Assembly (NCBI GenBank): GCA_019422065.1
Contig: JAHZEA010000020.1
Coordinates: 1 to 40,049, forward strand
Length of the DNA: 40,049 nt
Direction: 5' to 3'
Source: Lachnospiraceae bacterium
GTDB lineage: Bacteria; Bacillota; Clostridia; Lachnospirales; Anaerotignaceae
In this document: positions 31,066 to 39,720 of the stretch, piece after piece
Numbering within the stretch: position 1 is the stretch's first letter
Layout of the letters: each line of letters starts with the position of its first letter
Made by a program: the position numbers and the translations under genes
The notes under the pieces: model-generated
Database searches by the model: none
The model's input: only the letters and a program-made list of their open reading frames with translations
What the model was told of the DNA's origin: nothing

Positions 31066-32877
31066 CTAAATTTCATTTATAATATCTGTTATTGTAATTT
31101 TTCTTAATTTTTTTGACGGAGAGTATACTGCTATTGCTGAAGATGAAATTACAAATAATATGATTATAATTACTTGCACAATCGGAAAATCCCAAAAAGC
31201 GTATTGAAAATGGTCTAAAATTAGAATTTTGCAGAGTATTTTACTTATAGGCAATCCTATAATGCATCCAACAATACATCCTAAAAAAGCATAGGTAAAG
31301 GCTTCAGCAGCAATCATTTTTGTAATTTGACTACCGTCCATTCCCACAGCACGCATAAAGCCATACTGCTTCGTTCTGGAAGAAACACTCATTGAAATAC
31401 TGTTTATAATATGAAACATTGTAACCAATGCAACCATACCCAAAAAACAATAAATGCAAAAAAGAAAAGCTATATATGTGCCAAAAGTGCTTTGCTCTCT
31501 TTTGTCCATAAAAATATATGAGTCGCCAACAGCGTTTTTAATTTCTTCTATGTTTTTCTCTGTCGCATTTTTTGCAGTTTGTATCATAACAAGAGAATAA
31601 TCTGAAACGCCTGTTAATTTTTTAAATGTTTCATCAGAAGTGATTAATGTTAATTTTCCATTAGTCAGTCCGTTTTCACTAAATAGGTCTTTGTTTAATA
31701 ATCCTGCAATCTCTAATTTCTCATTGCCTATTTTAATTATATCACCTATTTTCCAAGTACAGTTATTATCCCATGTTGCCAACACATAACCTGTGTTTTT
31801 GTAAATTTTAGAAATATCCGTTCCTTTTTGCAACATATCATCTTTTTGCAAGCATTCTAAATCATAGTCATCAAATGAAACTATGTCCACACTTTTATTA
31901 TAAGTACTTTCGCCTAACACTTCAGCCGGAATTTCAAATGCGGTGCGTCTTCCGTAAACATGTTCTACACCTTGCATACTGCTTATTTCTTCTACAAAAT
32001 CATAATCTATAGAATTTGAACCATCCGTACTGGAAATATCAATATCAGAAGTACTTGCTGGCTGAGGCATTAAATATCCTACAAAATCAACTAAAACAGA
32101 AAAACTCAAGAAAAGTATTATGCTCAAAGCAAATGAGCTTGTTATTAAAATTAAATTCTTTTTTGCAGATATGGCATGACTTATTCCAAGAGCAATTGGA
32201 ATTTTTAAAAAGCGAGTATATAAAATATGATGTACTTGCTGAATATTTTCCGCATTTCCGGAAGATGCAACAACCGGCGGTACTTTTGCCGCCTGCTTTG
32301 CCGGCGCACTTGCTGCAATAAACACAGTTAAAATTCCCATTACAGCACCGCTTAAAATGCCAATTAAACTTATTTTGAAAAGCGGAATATTGATAAATTC
32401 TTCGCCTACTAAAAAGCGGAGTATAAAGCAAAATATCCATGAAGCTACTACTCCAAGAATAATACCAATAGGAACGGATGTTTTGCACCAGCTTAATGCT
32501 TCTAATCGAACAAAACAAATCATTTGTTTTTTGCTCATGCCAATACAGCGCATCATTCCAAAAAATTTTGTTCTTTGTGCTACACTGCTATGTATACTGC
32601 TGGAAATCATAAGCACTCCAGCAATCAGTATCAATATAAACAGTACGATTGCAATTAAAAAAAGTGATTGTCCCATATCAGTGCTAAGCAAATATTGAAC
32701 AGTAAAACTGCCATGCTTTTCTGTCAACCGGTTCTGTTCCATTCTGGCGCCCATTTCTGCCATGCTGAATACTGCCGTTACCATAAAAACAGAAAACATA
32801 ATACATAGCCTTGTCATGATGTTCTGGTGTTTATGTTTTTTAGCCGAAATCCAAATTAAACTAATATAACTTTTCAT
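31066..32877 (-). CDS. ABC transporter permease, FtsX/MacB type
   Basis: A 603-residue permease with two FtsX modules. Predicted helices lie near 22-42, 72-95, 130-155, 170-190 and 240-262. A large extracellular domain spans about 265-470, and three more helices (about 478-500, 530-550, 570-592) complete the protein. Each module has the conserved cytoplasmic segment after the second helix (RTKFFGMMRCIGMSKKQM and RTKQYGFMRAVGMDGSQI). This layout fits peptide-antibiotic detoxifying permeases. The ATG at 32877 overlaps the ATPase stop by ATGA and has GGGAGG upstream; the frame opens nine bases earlier. Confidence 0.93.
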   Translation of the reverse strand: MKSYISLIWISAKKHKHQNIMTRLCIMFSVFMVTAVFSMAEMGARMEQNRLTEKHGSFTVQYLLSTDMGQSLFLIAIVLFILILIAGVLMISSSIHSSVAQRTKFFGMMRCIGMSKKQMICFVRLEALSWCKTSVPIGIILGVVASWIFCFILRFLVGEEFINIPLFKISLIGILSGAVMGILTVFIAASAPAKQAAKVPPVVASSGNAENIQQVHHILYTRFLKIPIALGISHAISAKKNLILITSSFALSIILFLSFSVLVDFVGYLMPQPASTSDIDISSTDGSNSIDYDFVEEISSMQGVEHVYGRRTAFEIPAEVLGESTYNKSVDIVSFDDYDLECLQKDDMLQKGTDISKIYKNTGYVLATWDNNCTWKIGDIIKIGNEKLEIAGLLNKDLFSENGLTNGKLTLITSDETFKKLTGVSDYSLVMIQTAKNATEKNIEEIKNAVGDSYIFMDKREQSTFGTYIAFLFCIYCFLGMVALVTMFHIINSISMSVSSRTKQYGFMRAVGMDGSQITKMIAAEAFTYAFLGCIVGCIIGLPISKILCKILILDHFQYAFWDFPIVQVIIIILFVISSSAIAVYSPSKKLRKITITDIINEI

Positions 32878-33557
32878 TCCCGGCACCTCCCAAAATCAGT
32901 CACTACTCCGTCTGATACATTCAAAATACGGTCTGCTGTTTGGGCAATACTTTGGCTATGAGTAATCATAAGTATGGTCTGTTCATACAGTCTGGAGGCT
33001 TTTTTTAATAGAGCAATTACCTCACTTGTGTTTTGGCTGTCAAGGTTTCCTGTCGGCTCATCTGCCAGTATTAAAGATGGCCTTGTCATAAGCGCACGGC
33101 CAATTGCTGTCCTTTGCTGCTGTCCTCCTGATAACTGGCTTGGCAAGTGATGTCTGCGGTCTTTCAAGTGTAAAACCGTGAGAAGTTCTTCCAAATATTC
33201 TTTATCCGGCTTTTGGTAATCCAACAGTACAGGAAATATAATGTTCTGCTCTACAGTTAATTCTGGCACCAAATTAAAACTTTGAAATATAAACCCAATA
33301 TTCCTTCGTCTAAATACTGTAAGATTTTTTTCTTTCATAGAAAAAATATCTTTCCCATCAATAAAAACCTTTCCAGCTGTAGCTGTATCTAAAGCTCCTA
33401 TTATATTTAAAAGTGTACTTTTTCCGGAACCGGATTCTCCAACAATGGCAACAAATTCTCCTTTGGGAACAGAAAAAGAAACATCTTTTAATGCATATAC
33501 AGACGTTTCACCTTTCCCATAAATTTTTGATATATTATCTACTTCCAATAAATTCAC
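32874..33557 (-). CDS. ABC transporter ATP-binding protein, LolD/MacB type
   Basis: A 227-residue ATPase. Walker A GESGSGKS at 40-47, Q-loop FQSFNLVPELTVEQN, signature LSGGQQQR near 142-149, and Walker B LILADEPTGNLDSQ are all present and typical of the MacB/LolD/BceA group that powers FtsX-type permeases. The start is GTG at 33557 with AGGAG. It is coupled to the permease (ATGA) and preceded by kinase and regulator genes. Confidence 0.95.
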   Translation of the reverse strand: MNLLEVDNISKIYGKGETSVYALKDVSFSVPKGEFVAIVGESGSGKSTLLNIIGALDTATAGKVFIDGKDIFSMKEKNLTVFRRRNIGFIFQSFNLVPELTVEQNIIFPVLLDYQKPDKEYLEELLTVLHLKDRRHHLPSQLSGGQQQRTAIGRALMTRPSLILADEPTGNLDSQNTSEVIALLKKASRLYEQTILMITHSQSIAQTADRILNVSDGVVTDFGRCRE

Positions 33558-33623
33558 AAAATCACTCCTCTCTCTTTTAAAGAAAGAGTACCATACCTGC
33601 CTTACAGCAATATAACAGGCAGC

Positions 33624-34661
33624 CTACAATTTTGTAGGAATTAAAAAATTAATTGTAAATGCAGCGCCTTTTCCCAAAGTACTTTCCACTTCAATTGTTC
33701 CATCATGCGCCTGCACAATTGCTTTAGCTAAAGGAAGACCTAACCCAATTCCATGAGAATCACTGGAAAATCGGCTGCGATAAAACCTTTTAAAAATATG
33801 ATATATGTCCTCCGGATGAATACCGCTGCCATTATCTTTTATAATGATTTGAAGCATTTGTGCAGTGCTTTTCCATTTAACTGAAATAACATCCCCTGTT
33901 TCTGTATGGTCAAAAGCATTTTTTATAATGTTTATTATTGCTTCTTTTATCCAATTTTTATCACAAAATAATGTAATTGTGGTGTCGCCAGAAAATATAA
34001 GTTTCTTTTTTTCTATTTTTGACTGAAAAACAAAATGCTCTTTTATTTCATGCATTATATTTGATATATTTTCTTCTCTTTTCTCGAAAACAACTGTTCC
34101 TGCATCAAGTTTTGTTATTTTCAAAAGATTTTTTACCAAATATTCTATTCTATCAAGTTCTTGTTCTGAAAGAGTAGCAAATTCTTTTATTGTAGAAAAA
34201 TTATCTGTTTCTTCTTGTATAATCCCGTTATAAACATTCAAAGCAGCAATTGGAGTTTTCAACTGATGAGAAATATCAGATATTGTGTCTTTCATAAACT
34301 GTTTGCCCTTGCTTTCGTTTTCTATATGAGCGTTTAGTGTAGAAACTAATAAATTAACCTCATAAAAAAGCCTGTATAACTCACCTTCTTCTTCACAATC
34401 AATTCTTGCTGTTTTGTCTCCGGAAATAAATGCCTTGATTTTTAATACTGCCTGTTCAATCATACGGTCTTGTTCTTTAAAATAAAAATACATTGCTGTA
34501 AATATCAAAATAGCCATTACCATAAAAAAAAGAAGTAAGTACAAAGGCATGTATTTTGTATTAGTACAAGCGGTAAAAAATATGGCAGAGTAAAACACTG
34601 CCATAACCAAAAATATAATTAAAAAAAGCTTTCTTATATTTTTATTCTCCAATATTCTCAT
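33624..34661 (-). CDS. Sensor histidine kinase
   Basis: A 345-residue kinase with two membrane helices (about 11-31 and 37-60) separated by only a few extracellular residues, so the sensor is intramembrane or relies on the transporter. A HAMP-like linker follows, then HisKA (SDISHQLKTPIAAL, His132) and the ATPase domain with N box NIIKNAFDHTE, G1 DNGSGI, and G2 HGIGLGLPLAKAI. GAGGG precedes the ATG. It lies 15 bases after the response regulator and 67 bases before the ABC genes. Confidence 0.94.
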   Translation of the reverse strand: MRILENKNIRKLFLIIFLVMAVFYSAIFFTACTNTKYMPLYLLLFFMVMAILIFTAMYFYFKEQDRMIEQAVLKIKAFISGDKTARIDCEEEGELYRLFYEVNLLVSTLNAHIENESKGKQFMKDTISDISHQLKTPIAALNVYNGIIQEETDNFSTIKEFATLSEQELDRIEYLVKNLLKITKLDAGTVVFEKREENISNIMHEIKEHFVFQSKIEKKKLIFSGDTTITLFCDKNWIKEAIINIIKNAFDHTETGDVISVKWKSTAQMLQIIIKDNGSGIHPEDIYHIFKRFYRSRFSSDSHGIGLGLPLAKAIVQAHDGTIEVESTLGKGAAFTINFLIPTKL

Positions 34662-34676
34662 AACTTGCCCTCAACC

Positions 34677-35357
34677 TTATCCGTTCCATCTGTATCCCAT
34701 ACCCCTAACGGTAATTATTTTTTGTGGTTTGCTGGGATTATCCTCTATTTTTGTACGAAGCCTTCTGATGTATACTGTTAAAGCACTGCTGTCAATATAG
34801 TTTTCGGTACTGTCCCAAAGTTTGCCCATTATCTGCTCCGGTGAAAGAATTATATTAGGATTTTCCATAAATAAACAAAGCAGTTTATATTCATTTGTAG
34901 TCAAATCAAGTTTAATATCCCTTTTATAAACTTCTCCATTTAAAAGCTTTACATTTATATCTCCTGAATTAAGTTCTGTTTTTTCCTCATTAAAATTATC
35001 GCTCCTTCTTAAAAGCGCATTAATTCTTGATAAAAATACGGCTAATTTAAAAGGTTTTGTGATATAATCATCACCGCCTATATCAAGACCCATTGTAATG
35101 TCCATTTCTTCATCTGCGGCGGTTAAAAAAAGAATTGGTATTTTGGATGTCTGTCTTATTTTTTTGCACAAATCATATCCGGAACCGTCAGGCAGTGTAA
35201 CATCCAGAATGACTAAATGATATGCTCCATTTTCAAATAAATTTTCTGCCTCCTGCTTTGTTTTTGCAATATTAATTTCGTATCCATGTTTCTGCAAAGC
35301 AAATGATAATCCATTAATCAAACTTATGTCATCTTCTACAAACAATATTTTTTTCAT
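34677..35357 (-). CDS. OmpR-family response regulator
   Basis: A 226-residue regulator. The receiver domain has the acidic pair VEDD, the phosphorylated Asp52 in LVILDVTLPDG, and the conserved Lys in ITKPFK. The winged-helix domain (about 128-226) contains LTTNEYKLLCLFMENP and ALTVYIRRLRTKIEDNP plus GMGYRW. The frame opens at a GTG at 35366; the ATG at 35357 is preferred. It is the first gene of the module and probably controls the ABC pair downstream. Confidence 0.95.
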   Translation of the reverse strand: MKKILFVEDDISLINGLSFALQKHGYEINIAKTKQEAENLFENGAYHLVILDVTLPDGSGYDLCKKIRQTSKIPILFLTAADEEMDITMGLDIGGDDYITKPFKLAVFLSRINALLRRSDNFNEEKTELNSGDINVKLLNGEVYKRDIKLDLTTNEYKLLCLFMENPNIILSPEQIMGKLWDSTENYIDSSALTVYIRRLRTKIEDNPSKPQKIITVRGMGYRWNG

Positions 35358-35404
35358 AATCTTCACCGTTATTTTTTATATCATGTATACCAATCTATTT
35401 TAAC

Positions 35405-35434
35405 ATTATAGCGTTTTTTGTGTATTTAATTCAA
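35405..35434 (-). promoter_or_regulatory. Promoter of the RR-HK-ABC operon
   Basis: TTGAAT (35434-35429) and a perfect TATAAT (35410-35405) are separated by 18 bases on the minus strand, about 48 bases before the start codon. Confidence 0.68.
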
Positions 35435-35618
35435 TAACAATAGTTTTAAACCTCTGAACATAGAGCACTAAAAAGGGTGATTTTTCGATTTATGCCTTTT
35501 ATTACTTTTGAATTTACACATACTTTTTTCATTGGAAATGTAGTTCACACATAGTATTTATTGTTCCTTTCATATATAACACCTGTAAAACTATTGTACT
35601 AATTGAAATATAAGCAAA

Positions 35619-35664
35619 TAAAAAAGCCCTATTTTGGTCCGGAGACTAAAATAAAGCTTTTTTA
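35619..35664 (-). terminator. Intrinsic terminator of the ECF-ABC operon
   Basis: An imperfect long hairpin: AAAAAAGC pairs with GCTTTTTT, and TATTTTGGTC pairs with GACTAAAATA inside it. The minus strand ends GGGC then TTTTTT. It lies about 60 bases after the ABC-2 permease stop. The rest of 35435-35724 shows nothing else. Confidence 0.75.
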
Positions 35665-35724
35665 GTTTATGCAAAGTAAGTAAGCATAGCTCTAATTTTA
35701 ATTAAATGATATTCATGTTATTTA

Positions 35725-36924
35725 TTATCCTACAGTTTGATGATTTCTAAAGGATTTATAAGCTATAACACTGGATGCCATCACTACAACTATATCAGCA
35801 AGTATAATACTCAAAGCTGGAGCTAAAGGCTTGTTATAATAAATAGATTGAGCATTAACAGGTAATATCAATACCTCTTGCACATTTACAGCATTAGCCG
35901 GAAAAATTAGTAGTATATCGCGTAATGTATTTTGTGGCAATATTTGCCGTAAAATCCACGGTGCCATAAATATAGCAAAAGAGATAATCAAAGAAGAAAA
36001 CGGGCTTTTAGTAATTGCAGAAATCATAACTGTAATGGCAGCTGTAAAAACACCTGCTAACCATATGATTATTAACCCAAATAATATTAGTTGAAAATTA
36101 TTCATTGGAATTTCTACACACAAGAGTGAAAGTCCAAAGTTTGTCTGTATATCTGCGTTCCAGCCAAGCAAACCGTAATGTATCCCAAATACAACACAAT
36201 AAAGAATAAATAATCCAACAACTAATACGGTAGTAAAAATAATGCTGGTAAGAAGTTTAGCAATAATCTGCTTATTTTTGCCGTATTTTGATGTCAATAT
36301 AAGAGCGTCCATTTTGTTACTGTACTCACTTGAAAATATAGTCGATATAGCAATCACTAAAACAATCAATGCGGAAAAAGCTATTGCAATGGTAGGTCCA
36401 CAAAATCCTGTAAAAAAATATGCCCAACTATCGTTATAGCCATATTGTAAAGGCTTATCAACATAAGTTGTACCATAGTCCGCTATGCTTACCAACCCTG
36501 AATTTGTCAAATGTGGTATGGAAGAACCATGAGCAATAGCCTCTTGCGATATTTCATCATAGTTTTCAGGTGGAATAAACATAGCAAGGTACAAATATGT
36601 TGAAGGTAGTGTTGAATTGGCAATATCGCCCTCAACCATTTGAGAATATTCATTCGGATAGGCATTTGAAAAATCTGCAACCATTTTTGCTATGGTATCA
36701 TCGGTAAAATCTCCGGCATATTTTTCAGCAATCATTTGATTATATTCTATTGCCTTTCTGCCGGATAATTGTGTACCGTCTGGCAAAACTGATAAGTTAG
36801 CTGAATTATTAAAGCAACACGCTTGCAGTATAAAAAAGCAAATGAACATCAATACTGCAACAGAACCAATTACAATGGAATTGGAAAACAGCTTTTTTAT
36901 TTCAAAATTTATAATGCGAACCAT
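35725..36924 (-). CDS. ABC-2 type transporter permease
   Basis: A 399-residue permease. One helix near 15-35 is followed by a polar extracellular segment of about 130 residues (36-165), then five or six helices (about 172-197, 220-247, 273-300, 306-326, 370-390). The segment EYSNKMDALILTSKYGKNKQIIAKLL after the second helix is the typical ABC-2 coupling region. The substrate is unknown; such ECF-linked exporters are often involved in envelope stress. GGAGGTG precedes the ATG; it starts three bases after the ATPase stop. Confidence 0.9.
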   Translation of the reverse strand: MVRIINFEIKKLFSNSIVIGSVAVLMFICFFILQACCFNNSANLSVLPDGTQLSGRKAIEYNQMIAEKYAGDFTDDTIAKMVADFSNAYPNEYSQMVEGDIANSTLPSTYLYLAMFIPPENYDEISQEAIAHGSSIPHLTNSGLVSIADYGTTYVDKPLQYGYNDSWAYFFTGFCGPTIAIAFSALIVLVIAISTIFSSEYSNKMDALILTSKYGKNKQIIAKLLTSIIFTTVLVVGLFILYCVVFGIHYGLLGWNADIQTNFGLSLLCVEIPMNNFQLILFGLIIIWLAGVFTAAITVMISAITKSPFSSLIISFAIFMAPWILRQILPQNTLRDILLIFPANAVNVQEVLILPVNAQSIYYNKPLAPALSIILADIVVVMASSVIAYKSFRNHQTVG

Positions 36925-36927
36925 TGG

Positions 36928-37794
36928 TTACACCTCCCCATGAAAGTAATACAAATATAAATCCTCTAAGCATGGAGATACCAATGTTGCCTCATTGCAG
37001 GGCTTATTGTCTGACACAACTCTTAATATAGTTACTCCATTTTCCATTCTGCTGTTACAAATGGTACAACTCTTTTCAATACAATCCGCTTCTTCCCTTG
37101 TTACTCGACACTCCCAAACTTTACCTGTTATTTCTTGTATAATGTCATTTTCTGCCCCTTTTTTTATTAGTGTACCATTTTTAATCATAAGTATTTCATC
37201 TGCAATATACTCAACATCTGTAACGATATGGGTAGAGAGTATAACAATTCTATTTTCGGCAAAAGAACTAATAAGGTTACGAAACTTTACCCTCTCTTTA
37301 GGGTCAAGCCCGGCTGTTGGCTCGTCAAGAATTAAAATCTGTGGGTCGTTCAAAAACGCTTGTGCAATTCCTAAACGCTGTTTCATGCCGCCTGAAAAAG
37401 TCTTAATCTTTTTGTTCTTTACTTCTAAAAGATTGACTGTTTTTAATAGTTCTAAAGATTTCTCCTTTGCATACCTGGCGTTCAAACCTTTCAGAGAAGC
37501 CATATAAAGCAGAAAATCCATCGCTGTAAAGTTTGGATAATACCCGAAATTCTGCGGAAGGTAGCCAATTACAGCGCGGTAACTCTCTCCCATTTCACGA
37601 ATATTTGTGTTATTAAAGGTTACTTCTCCCGATGTAGGCTTTAATATATCGCAAATCAATCTTAACATAGTTGTTTTGCCTGCGCCATTTGCCCCAAGCA
37701 AACCATAAATTCCCGGCTCGAAAATTGCATCAATACAATCTAAGGCAATTTTACTGCCATATTGTTTTGTAAGTCTATCTAATGTCAGCTGCAT
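36928..37794 (-). CDS. ABC transporter ATP-binding protein
   Basis: A 288-residue ATPase of the drug/lantibiotic exporter type. Walker A GANGAGKT at 34-41, Q-loop LPQNFGYYPNFTAMDFLLYMASLKG, signature FSGGMKQRLG, Walker B LILDEPTAGLDP, and H-loop STHIVTDVEYI are present. The frame opens far upstream at 37884, but the ATG at 37794 has GGGAGG at proper spacing and matches the family start (MQLTLDRLTKQYG). It overlaps the membrane protein gene by ten bases and is coupled to the permease. Confidence 0.95.
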   Translation of the reverse strand: MQLTLDRLTKQYGSKIALDCIDAIFEPGIYGLLGANGAGKTTMLRLICDILKPTSGEVTFNNTNIREMGESYRAVIGYLPQNFGYYPNFTAMDFLLYMASLKGLNARYAKEKSLELLKTVNLLEVKNKKIKTFSGGMKQRLGIAQAFLNDPQILILDEPTAGLDPKERVKFRNLISSFAENRIVILSTHIVTDVEYIADEILMIKNGTLIKKGAENDIIQEITGKVWECRVTREEADCIEKSCTICNSRMENGVTILRVVSDNKPCNEATLVSPCLEDLYLYYFHGEV

Positions 37795-38549
37795 ATAGTC
37801 AAACCTCCCTCGTCCAAACCTTTTACAAACTGAAAGATTTTCCAAATGAGAATAATAAAAGTTACAAAGCAAAAAATTAACCAAACAAGTATGGAAATAC
37901 TTTGATACACCGAAAACCGATTAGTACAAAACAATATGATAAAAGAAATTCCAAAGCCTATTGTAAAAATGGGAAGTACAGAATTTTTATTTCTAAAAAA
38001 ACTTGTGATATAAAAAGATACGATACAAGCTAAGTTAAACGGTACAAATAAATATAAAGCCATTTCCCACATAGGCAAATTTGTCTGTATACTTGTCAAA
38101 ATAGTAATTATTAAAACAATAAGCAAATCAATTATTCCTATAATAGAAAGCTTAATTGCCACAATTTGCCTAAGATTATACTTGCAGCTTTGCTCCAATT
38201 CCCACATTTGATAAGAGAAACTTTTGCAAACTTCGGGAAAGCCAACTACACCAAGCAATGCTACAATAAATGAAATAATCGAAAGAACAGCAGTAATATC
38301 TGTACTGCTATTAATTTGACTAATAAGCAAAATACATAATCCAATTATCAACAATTGAGAAAGCCACAAAAGTGGGGATATATACTTTAACTGATTTATA
38401 ATTTTCCTGTACCAGCATACTTCTTGTACCGGATTTTTCATTAGAAGTTGCTTTCCTGCTAAAATCGTTTTTTGTATATTTGTTTCATCATCTGGCGCAA
38501 CAGTATATGTCCCCAACTTTTCTTTAAAAAGTTTATATTGCTCTTTCAC
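37785..38549 (-). CDS. Six-helix membrane protein linked to the ECF sigma factor
   Basis: A 254-residue protein. A cytoplasmic N-terminal region of about 55 residues (MKEQYKLFKEKLGTYTVAPDDETNIQKT) precedes six predicted helices (about 59-79, 83-104, 129-150, 162-182, 190-208, 217-238). Its place directly after an ECF sigma gene, with a four-base ATGA overlap, is where an anti-sigma factor is normally encoded. It has no zinc-binding HxxxCxxC motif, so if it is an anti-sigma factor it is an unusual polytopic one. It could also be a transporter accessory subunit. I do not recognise a family. Confidence 0.78.
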   Translation of the reverse strand: MKEQYKLFKEKLGTYTVAPDDETNIQKTILAGKQLLMKNPVQEVCWYRKIINQLKYISPLLWLSQLLIIGLCILLISQINSSTDITAVLSIISFIVALLGVVGFPEVCKSFSYQMWELEQSCKYNLRQIVAIKLSIIGIIDLLIVLIITILTSIQTNLPMWEMALYLFVPFNLACIVSFYITSFFRNKNSVLPIFTIGFGISFIILFCTNRFSVYQSISILVWLIFCFVTFIILIWKIFQFVKGLDEGGLTICS

Positions 38550-39094
38550 GCCTTAAAATCCTCCTTATACAAATATCGCTTTAACTTATCAAGCCCCTGT
38601 TTTAACCGTGATTTTGCTGTTGGCAGACTTACCCCTGTAATGGCTGCAATCTCTTTTAATTTTCGGTCATGGTAGAAACGTAAAATGACAACTTCTTTTT
38701 GTATATCGGGAAGTCTGTCAAGGGCTTGTTGTATAGTTTGGTTATATTCTTTACGCAATGTTTCTTCTGAAATATCTATATTGCTTTGAACATCAGAAAT
38801 CCCATCCATACCCGCTAAATCATGGGATTTCTTTTTGAAATGGTTGTTACAGGTATTAACCGCAATCGTTAGCAGAAAATTAATAAACTTACCTGTAAAT
38901 TTGTATTGCTGAATATGCTCTATCAGTTTTAAGAAAGTATCTTGCGTCAAATCGGAAGCAAGTGTCGTATCTCCATTACAGCGACGAACACAAAAGCTAT
39001 AGATATTCTGATAGTATTTCCGTACCAGCGTTTCAAAAGCTTCTGTATCTCCATTTTGAATACGCTTTATTAAAATATAATCTTCTATGTCCAT
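38546..39094 (-). CDS. ECF-type RNA polymerase sigma factor
   Basis: A 182-residue ECF sigma factor. Region 2 (about 17-85) contains FETLVRKYYQNIYSFCVRRC and ASDLTQDTFLKLIEHIQQY. Region 4 (about 125-178) contains LDRLPDIQKEVVILRFYHDRKLKEIAAITGVSLPTAKSRLKQGLDKLKRYL. The ATG at 39094 is preferred over a GTG one codon earlier; AAGG is upstream. It leads an operon with the six-helix protein, an ABC ATPase and an ABC-2 permease, and probably activates that operon in response to envelope stress. Confidence 0.93.
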   Translation of the reverse strand: MDIEDYILIKRIQNGDTEAFETLVRKYYQNIYSFCVRRCNGDTTLASDLTQDTFLKLIEHIQQYKFTGKFINFLLTIAVNTCNNHFKKKSHDLAGMDGISDVQSNIDISEETLRKEYNQTIQQALDRLPDIQKEVVILRFYHDRKLKEIAAITGVSLPTAKSRLKQGLDKLKRYLYKEDFKA

Positions 39095-39720
39095 CACCTA
39101 CCTTCCATGAAAAGTGCTTTTATAGTATTAACAAATATACCTTTAAAAAAGATTTAAGATTTTAATTTTATTTTCAATATTTTCTGTAGATTTTTAATAT
39201 TCATAATTACCAAGGAAACCATTATGCTATTTTAATATTTTTATATGTTTTTAAATTCTATTACTTCAAATCAGCGTAAAATTTTCTATGAAATGAATAT
39301 AAGATATTCTTTCTGAAACACTTGTTCAGATTATAATAGCATCATTTGTTACAATTTTAAAATTATGAATTGTAAATGTATTGTTTGAAAAATAATAAAA
39401 AAACGCCTGACTGCTTCTTACTGCAATCCAGCGTCTGGAATAATAAAGCTCATATATATGTTTTTTAGTCTATATATTAAATGCATTCTTTTTAGCTAAT
39501 ATAAAAAGTATCTGTCAATATTGAATATAAAATCACCTAATGTTTTTCAAAAATAAAATATATCTTTATAATACATTATTGAGGAAACAATAAAATAATT
39601 ATATTCTTCAATAAGGAAATATCTAAACTATATAATACAATAATCGCTTATTTTCTTTAAAGCAAACATCATAACAATTTTTAATCCTTTAAAAATATAA
39701 CTAAATACCAACTTTCACGT
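39095..39720. other. Gene-free AT-rich stretch between ECF operon and surface protein
   Basis: No open frame with a plausible start was seen on either strand. A hairpin terminator is at 39396-39434; apart from this the DNA is very AT-rich with scattered TATAAT-like strings, too common here to call. Confidence 0.5.
39396..39434 (-). terminator. Likely terminator of the surface protein gene
   Basis: On the minus strand ACGCTGGATTGC and GCAGTCAGGCGT can pair with small bulges around an eight-base loop, followed by TTTTTTT. It is about 290 bases after the stop codon, rather far for the gene at the right edge. Confidence 0.5.
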
